DNA of 5,493 bases from NCBI GenBank assembly GCA_902783405.1, contig CACZQZ010000014.1, forward strand, positions 1 to 5,493. The letters are read 5' to 3'. This document shows positions 1 to 3,021 of this stretch, piece by piece. The position numbers and the translations under genes were made by a program. Under the pieces are notes generated by a model. The model made no database searches and was not told the origin of the DNA. It saw nothing but the letters and a program-made list of their open reading frames with translations. Origin of the DNA: an uncultured Erysipelotrichaceae bacterium (GTDB taxonomy: Bacteria; Bacillota_I; Bacilli_A; RF39; UBA660). Positions within the stretch are counted from its first letter, which is position 1. Every line of letters begins with the position of its first letter.

Positions 1-525
1 GTACTTGTAAAATCTTTAGAAAGAAAAGTAATTGGTATTAAAAATATTACAAAACAGGCAGGCTCTACGACACTTGCTTATATGCTTAGAAACGGACTTA
101 AAGGAAAATATCGTACACTTGCTATTGAAGTTGATAAAAAAGACTTCCAATATTTTATGGATAAAAATTTAGTTAGTACTACAAGTGACGAAATAAATAA
201 ACTAATTAGAAGTCATCAAGATATAGAAGTTTTTATTGTAGATATCAATGGTAGTAAACAAGCAGAAAATGCTTGCACAGATATTATTTATTTAATTGAA
301 CCTTCAACGATAAAATTAAATAAATTAATGCAAACAAATTCAAATGTATTAAATCAAATAAAAAACAAAAAAATTATTTTAAATAAAAGTTATTTGACAA
401 ATAAGGATGTATCTGAATTTGAAATAGAGTCTGGTGCTCATGTGTTTTATAATTTAGCTTGTTTGGATGAAAGAGTACAAAATAATTATCAAATTAATGA
501 ATTATTAAATAAATTAGGACTTTAG
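1..525 (+). CDS. ParA/MinD-superfamily (CpaE/TadZ-like) ATPase-like protein, 5' truncated
   Basis: The reading frame is open from base 1 to the TAG at 523-525, giving 174 residues of a protein whose start lies outside the window. Counting from base 1, the visible order is a beta strand plus degenerate P-loop (VIGIKNITKQAGSTTLAYML, residues 10-28 or so), a second strand with LAIEVDKKDF (40-49), a Walker-B-like strand FIVDIN (78-83), and then DIIYLIEPST, typical of the strand after Walker B in ParA/MinD/CpaE proteins. The P-loop aligns with the KGGxGATT form of CpaE/TadZ but lacks the glycine pair and the P-loop lysine (Ser22 is there). CpaE-type proteins often carry an N-terminal receiver-like domain, which would lie upstream. 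In the family, these proteins position pili, chromosomes or other machinery at the membrane or poles. The role here is unknown. The family call is by fold pattern, and nucleotide binding is doubtful. Confidence 0.55.
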   Translation, partial: VLVKSLERKVIGIKNITKQAGSTTLAYMLRNGLKGKYRTLAIEVDKKDFQYFMDKNLVSTTSDEINKLIRSHQDIEVFIVDINGSKQAENACTDIIYLIEPSTIKLNKLMQTNSNVLNQIKNKKIILNKSYLTNKDVSEFEIESGAHVFYNLACLDERVQNNYQINELLNKLGL

Positions 526-545
526 AGCATTTTTGCTCTTTTTTT
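524..545 (+). terminator. Rho-independent terminator of the ATPase-like gene
   Basis: A perfect 6-bp stem, AGAGCA (524-529) with TGCTCT (534-539), closes a TTTT loop and is followed by a run of T through 545. The left arm begins inside the TAG stop codon, so transcription ends at the end of the gene and the downstream gene needs its own promoter. Confidence 0.85.
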
Positions 546-615
546 GTAAAAAAATAAAATTTATTTAAAACTAAAATTTGTAAAAAAACATATTTATAAA
601 AATAGAAATTGATCT

Positions 616-643
616 AAGAAGAAAATAAAAAATTCTTCTTTTT
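616..643 (+). terminator. Second terminator-like hairpin in the spacer
   Basis: A perfect 8-bp inverted repeat, AAGAAGAA (616-623) and TTCTTCTT (633-640), with a 9-nt A-rich loop and three more T after the right arm. It could back up the first terminator. The stem has only two G-C pairs and no gene ends directly upstream, so it may also be a chance purine/pyrimidine repeat in an AT-rich spacer. Confidence 0.35.
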
Positions 644-670
644 ATATGATTAAAATCAAAAATCATTCAT

Positions 671-699
671 TTGTTATCTAAGTTTGTTCATGATATAGT
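671..699 (+). promoter_or_regulatory. Extended -10 promoter for the PD-(D/E)XK gene
   Basis: The -35 TTGTTA (671-676, 4/6 match) is followed by a 17-bp spacer and the -10 TATAGT (694-699, 5/6 match). The -10 is preceded by the extended element TG at 691-692. The predicted start is near 705-707, leaving an untranslated leader of about 40-48 nt before the nuclease-family gene. Confidence 0.6.
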
Positions 700-714
700 G
701 TTCATGCTTAAGCA
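686..714. promoter_or_regulatory. Possible operator: direct repeat and palindrome at the promoter
   Basis: GTTCATG occurs twice, at 686-692 and 700-706. The centres are 14 bp apart and the copies sit on either side of the -10 box. The second copy runs into a perfect 10-bp palindrome, TGCTTAAGCA (705-714), at the predicted transcription start. A repressor could bind here, or the palindrome could form a small 5'-end hairpin. There is no regulator gene next to it, and repeats this short arise by chance in AT-rich DNA. Confidence 0.25.
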
Positions 715-739
715 AGAATCTATATAGAAAAAAACTAGA

Positions 740-756
740 TTGGAGTGATAATTATA
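740..756 (+). promoter_or_regulatory. Ribosome binding site without a matching ATG
   Basis: TTGGAG (740-745) is a good Shine-Dalgarno core. Eight bases after it, where an ATG would be expected, the sequence is ATA (754-756). The only standard start codon nearby in frame is GTG at 745-747, but it overlaps the last G of the Shine-Dalgarno itself and could not be used with this site. ATT at 751 and ATA at 754 are the only correctly spaced candidates, and both are rare, inefficient starts. One G-to-A change would turn a normal ATG at 754 into what is seen. Confidence 0.55.
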
Positions 757-1704
757 TATCAAGATATTATAGAAAAATATAAAAAAGAAGGAAAAGTAGT
801 ATGTGCTACAAGAGATAGGGTATTTAAAGCATTGTTTACAGATACAAAATGTAAAAACTTTATAGCGGATATTTTATCTCATATTACAGAAATCCCTAAG
901 AAAGAAATTTTAAATCATTTAATTATCAAAAATAGTGAACTTCCAGTAGATACGATTACAGAAAAAGGAAAAATAACAGATCTCATCATGACTGTTCATG
1001 AACAATATATAAACTTAAAAATGTATCAAGAATTTTATCAAGGAGTTATAGAAAAAAATACATCATATATTCATAAAATCAGAAATGAGATAATTAAAGT
1101 AGGTGAAAATTATAAAGAAGCACAAAATAAAAAATTTATTCAAATTATCTTTACAAATTTTGATACTTTTCATGATGATAGAACAATTATTAAATTTGTA
1201 AGTATGGACCCTGAAAGACAAATTATAGAAAATGAAAATGTAATAAAATATTATGTAAGACTAGACAAATGGTCTAAAGATGATTATAATAAAGGTAAGT
1301 TAAGTAAATTTGAAAAAGAACTTTATACATTACAGTTAGAGAAAAGAGAAGAATTAGAAAGAATAGGAAAAGAGGGAAAAGAATTAATGGAAGCCAAGGA
1401 TAAGATTATATCACTTACTGAAGATGCACAATTTATAGGATTATATGATAAAGAGGAAGAAGATAGAAGAGTATGGAATACAAAGATGTTGTATGCAGAA
1501 GAAAAAGGAATGAAAACCGGTTTAGAAAAAGGCTTAAAGCAAGGAATTGAACAAGGTATTGAGCAAGGTATTGAACTGGGCCGAAATGAAACTATTTTAG
1601 AAATTGTTAAAAAAATGTTAAAGAAAGGCAAAAAATTATCTGAAATATCAGAAATTACGGGATTAACCGAAGAAGAAATAAAAAATATTAGCTATAAAAA
1701 ATAA
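745..1704 (+). CDS. PD-(D/E)XK nuclease family (Rpn/PDDEXK_2 'transposase') protein, probably inactive
   Basis: This is an open frame of 319 codons, about the usual length for Rpn-like proteins (recombination-promoting nucleases, often annotated as transposases). The N-terminal core has RDRVFKALFTD (about 23-33), the family's 'D..FK.lF' opening, then GKITDLI with Asp79 as the first catalytic acid. The next strand, INLKMYQEF (89-97), is where the family has a motif like INxEM[NQ]. Here Lys92 replaces Glu and Tyr94 the following polar residue. GVIEKNTSYIHKI (100-112) follows. The C-terminus is the typical charged linker, GxxxG repeats (255-280) and an ending like GLTEEEIKNI (306-315). The GTG at 745 only marks the largest standard frame. 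By ribosome-site spacing the original start was probably at 754, now ATA. The next in-frame ATG (988, residue 82) would remove half of the core. The gene has its own promoter and terminator. The family is clear; activity is doubtful. I infer recent decay or a nuclease-dead variant. Confidence 0.8.
   Translation: MIIIYQDIIEKYKKEGKVVCATRDRVFKALFTDTKCKNFIADILSHITEIPKKEILNHLIIKNSELPVDTITEKGKITDLIMTVHEQYINLKMYQEFYQGVIEKNTSYIHKIRNEIIKVGENYKEAQNKKFIQIIFTNFDTFHDDRTIIKFVSMDPERQIIENENVIKYYVRLDKWSKDDYNKGKLSKFEKELYTLQLEKREELERIGKEGKELMEAKDKIISLTEDAQFIGLYDKEEEDRRVWNTKMLYAEEKGMKTGLEKGLKQGIEQGIEQGIELGRNETILEIVKKMLKKGKKLSEISEITGLTEEEIKNISYKK
1507..1578 (+). repeat. 12-bp coding repeats encoding Gly-x-x-x units
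   Basis: Six consecutive four-codon units begin with glycine. The last three are nearly identical at DNA level (GGA/GGT ATT GAA/GAG followed by CAA or CTG; 1543-1554, 1555-1566, 1567-1578) and encode GIEQ GIEQ GIEL. Such G-x-x-x runs are characteristic of the C-terminal tail of Rpn/PDDEXK_2 proteins. Near-identical 12-bp units can expand or contract by slippage without changing frame. Confidence 0.75.
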
Positions 1705-1739
1705 ATACATAAATAATATAATACATTTATGTATTTTTT
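1703..1739 (+). terminator. Terminator of the PD-(D/E)XK gene
   Basis: A perfect 12-bp inverted repeat (1703-1714 and 1725-1736) with a 10-nt loop is followed by T through 1739. The left arm starts within the TAA stop codon (1702-1704). The stem has a single G-C pair, so it is weak but long. It separates this gene from nfo, which has its own promoter. Confidence 0.65.
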
Positions 1740-1774
1740 AATTGAAAAAAAATTCGAATATCTTTAGAAAAACC

Positions 1775-1803
1775 TTTTCAGTTAAAATGAAAAATGCTAT
1801 AAT
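1775..1803 (+). promoter_or_regulatory. nfo: Sigma-A type promoter of nfo
   Basis: The -35 TTTTCA (1775-1780, 4/6) and a consensus -10 TATAAT (1798-1803) are exactly 17 bp apart, with the extended element TG at 1795-1796. Transcription should start near 1809-1811. That leaves a leader of under 20 nt that holds the ribosome site, and it rules out any start codon at 1806. Confidence 0.8.
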
Positions 1804-1826
1804 AATTGGGTGAAATGAGGAATAAT

Positions 1827-2735
1827 ATGGAAATAATTATTGGAAGTCATGTTAGTTTTAAAAAAGATACAGAACTTTTAGGTTCTGTCTTAGAAGCTTC
1901 TACTTATGGAGCAAATACATTTATGATTTATACGGGTGCTCCTCAAAATACAACTCGTTATCCGATTGATAGTAATTTAACTAAAAAAGCTTATGAAGAG
2001 ATGAAAAAAAATAATATTCATCAAAATCATATTATTGCTCATGCGCCCTATATTATTAATTTAGCCAATCCTAAAAATATGGATTTTGGGATATCTTTTT
2101 TAAAACAAGAAATCAAAAGAGTGGAATCACTCGGTATTGGTAAACTTGTTTTACATCCAGGTAGCTCTGTTGGATTAGAAGAAAAAGTCGCTATAAATAA
2201 TATAATTAATGCTTTAAATGAAGTTTTAAGTATTGATACTAAAGTAATTATTTGTTTAGAAACCATGGCTGGTAAAGGAACAGAAATAGGGAAAAATTTA
2301 AGTCAATTAAAAGAAATTATTGATGGAGTCAAATATCCTTTAATGGTTTGTTTAGATACTTGTCACTTACATGATGCTGGTTATGACATGAGCGATTTTG
2401 ATCAATTTTTAAATGAATTTGATCAAATAATTGGTATATCCAAGATAGGATGTATCCATATAAATGATAGTAAAAATGAAAGAAATTCACATAAAGATCG
2501 TCATGAAAATATCGGATATGGATATATCGGTTTTGATAATTTAATACATATTATTTATCATGAAAAACTAAAAGAAGTTCCTAAAATATTAGAAACTCCA
2601 TATGTCAAAGATTTAGAAAACAAAAAACTTAGTTTTCCACCATATAAATTTGAAATAGAAATGATTAAAAATAAAAAAATGAATCAAAATCTAATGGAAG
2701 ATATTAGAAAATTTTATATTTCTTCTGATAAGTAA
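1827..2735 (+). CDS. nfo: Endonuclease IV (AP endonuclease, DNA base excision repair)
   Basis: This is a 302-residue protein of the metal-dependent TIM-barrel endonuclease IV family. The enzyme cuts the DNA backbone 5' of abasic sites and removes blocked 3' ends during base excision repair in the cytoplasm. All nine trinuclear-zinc ligands expected from the E. coli enzyme are present in order: His72 (AHAPY), His110 (LVLHPGSS), Glu145 (CLETMAGKG), Asp177 and His180 (CLDTCHLHDAGYD), His211 (IHINDSK), Asp224 and His226 (KDRHENIG) and Glu256 (ILETPY). The start MEIIIGSHVS matches the family's normal N-terminus. The start at 1827 is chosen because GAGGA (1817-1821) lies 5 nt upstream and the promoter places the transcript start near 1810. 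The gene is expressed alone. Its 3' end overlaps a converging small gene by 32 bp and no clear terminator follows. Length and motifs indicate a fully functional enzyme. Confidence 0.97.
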   Translation: MEIIIGSHVSFKKDTELLGSVLEASTYGANTFMIYTGAPQNTTRYPIDSNLTKKAYEEMKKNNIHQNHIIAHAPYIINLANPKNMDFGISFLKQEIKRVESLGIGKLVLHPGSSVGLEEKVAINNIINALNEVLSIDTKVIICLETMAGKGTEIGKNLSQLKEIIDGVKYPLMVCLDTCHLHDAGYDMSDFDQFLNEFDQIIGISKIGCIHINDSKNERNSHKDRHENIGYGYIGFDNLIHIIYHEKLKEVPKILETPYVKDLENKKLSFPPYKFEIEMIKNKKMNQNLMEDIRKFYISSDK

Positions 2736-2964
2736 GAAATAAATCTAAAGATTTATCATAACATTGTTTAGATAAATAAGGTTTAACCTTTTCAAAAATA
2801 GACATATAATTAGGACTTAATAATGTTTGATAATCTTTTTGAATCGTTTGTAAAATAAGGTTTGCTTCGCCTAAATCTATCATAACATTATTTTTTTCAC
2901 CAAAATAAATAATGTCATTAATTGTTATTTTTGGAATATATTTAATAATTAGATTTTTATACAT
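2704..2964 (-). CDS. Small conserved protein, DUF2624/YqfT-like
   Basis: This is an 86-residue minus-strand protein starting at the ATG complementary to 2962-2964. A very good Shine-Dalgarno, GAGGTG, lies opposite 2969-2974, 4 nt upstream, which makes a real gene much more likely than a shadow ORF. The sequence looks all-helical and soluble, with no signal or membrane segment. The pattern (ITINDIIYFGEKNNVMIDLGEANLI-type N-terminal half, then a C-terminal helix LDLFLTYQKKYK) resembles DUF2624, whose Bacillus subtilis member YqfT is encoded next to nfo (yqfS). Family assignment is from memory of the pattern and from the neighbour, not a search. The function is unknown; association with nfo hints at DNA metabolism but does not prove it. 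The last 32 bp overlap the end of nfo in opposite direction. Confidence 0.7.
   Translation of the reverse strand: MYKNLIIKYIPKITINDIIYFGEKNNVMIDLGEANLILQTIQKDYQTLLSPNYMSIFEKVKPYLSKQCYDKSLDLFLTYQKKYKIF
2739..2756. other. Inverted repeat just beyond the nfo stop
   Basis: ATAAATCT (2739-2746) and AGATTTAT (2749-2756) are perfect complements separated by 2 nt, 3 bp after the nfo stop codon. The position suits a terminator for nfo, but no T tract follows on the plus strand, and the repeat lies inside the coding part of the converging gene. It could slow polymerase or protect the mRNA 3' end. Confidence 0.3.
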
Positions 2965-2982
2965 AATTCACCTCAGTATAAT
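2954..2982 (+). promoter_or_regulatory. Candidate promoter of the PBP gene
   Basis: A consensus -10 TATAAT lies at 2977-2982. At 17-bp spacing the -35 would be TTTTTA (2954-2959), only a 3/6 match. Transcription from about 2989 would give a leader of roughly 33 nt including the AAAGGAG ribosome site. The -35 region lies inside the start of the opposing small gene. Confidence 0.45.
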
Positions 2983-2991
2983 ATATTATGA

Positions 2992-3020
2992 ATTCGAAAA
3001 AAGATGAAAGGAGATTTCAA
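2992..3020 (-). promoter_or_regulatory. Candidate promoter of the DUF2624-like gene
   Basis: On the minus strand, TTGAAA (opposite 3015-3020, 5/6 match to -35) is 17 bp from TCGAAT (opposite 2992-2997, 4/6 match to -10). Transcription would begin near 2985, about 20 nt before the start codon. It overlaps the ribosome-binding region of the divergent PBP gene, so the two genes may compete. The weak -10 keeps confidence low. Confidence 0.35.
3007..3013 (+). promoter_or_regulatory. Ribosome binding site fixing the PBP start
   Basis: AAAGGAG is spaced 8 nt from the ATG at 3022. It decides between that ATG and an in-frame ATG at 3004, which has no ribosome site. It also shows that translation really begins before the lysine-rich extension: the later in-frame ATGs at 3937, 3940 and 3952 lack a comparable site. 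Confidence 0.85.
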
Positions 3021-3021
3021 A

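Noticed and set aside
1543..1578. Short tandem repeats as a CRISPR or other array
   Set aside because: The 12-bp units are in-frame codons of the known glycine-repeat tail of the Rpn family, with no spacers.
1323..1631. Minus-strand open frame of 102 codons opposite the nuclease-family gene
   Set aside because: It is the antisense of the GxxxG and lysine/glutamate-rich tail, which yields a low-complexity Ser/Pro/Phe sequence. It has no ribosome site and no family resemblance.
1806..1826. Longer nfo start at TTG 1806 (or ATG 1815)
   Set aside because: The -10 box ends at 1803 and transcription should begin near 1810, so 1806 would not be in the mRNA. ATG 1827 has the better ribosome site and gives the family's usual N-terminus.
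2048..2266. Minus-strand open frame of 72 codons inside nfo
   Set aside because: It lies wholly opposite a highly conserved coding region of nfo and has no ribosome site or recognisable features.
2739..2756. Hairpin after the nfo stop as a proper intrinsic terminator
   Set aside because: There is no T tract after it on the plus strand, a 2-nt loop must open to form, and it lies in the opposing coding sequence, so it is listed only as an inverted repeat.
3004..3021. In-frame ATG at 3004 as PBP start
   Set aside because: It has no ribosome site upstream and itself overlaps the AAAGGAG that serves ATG 3022.
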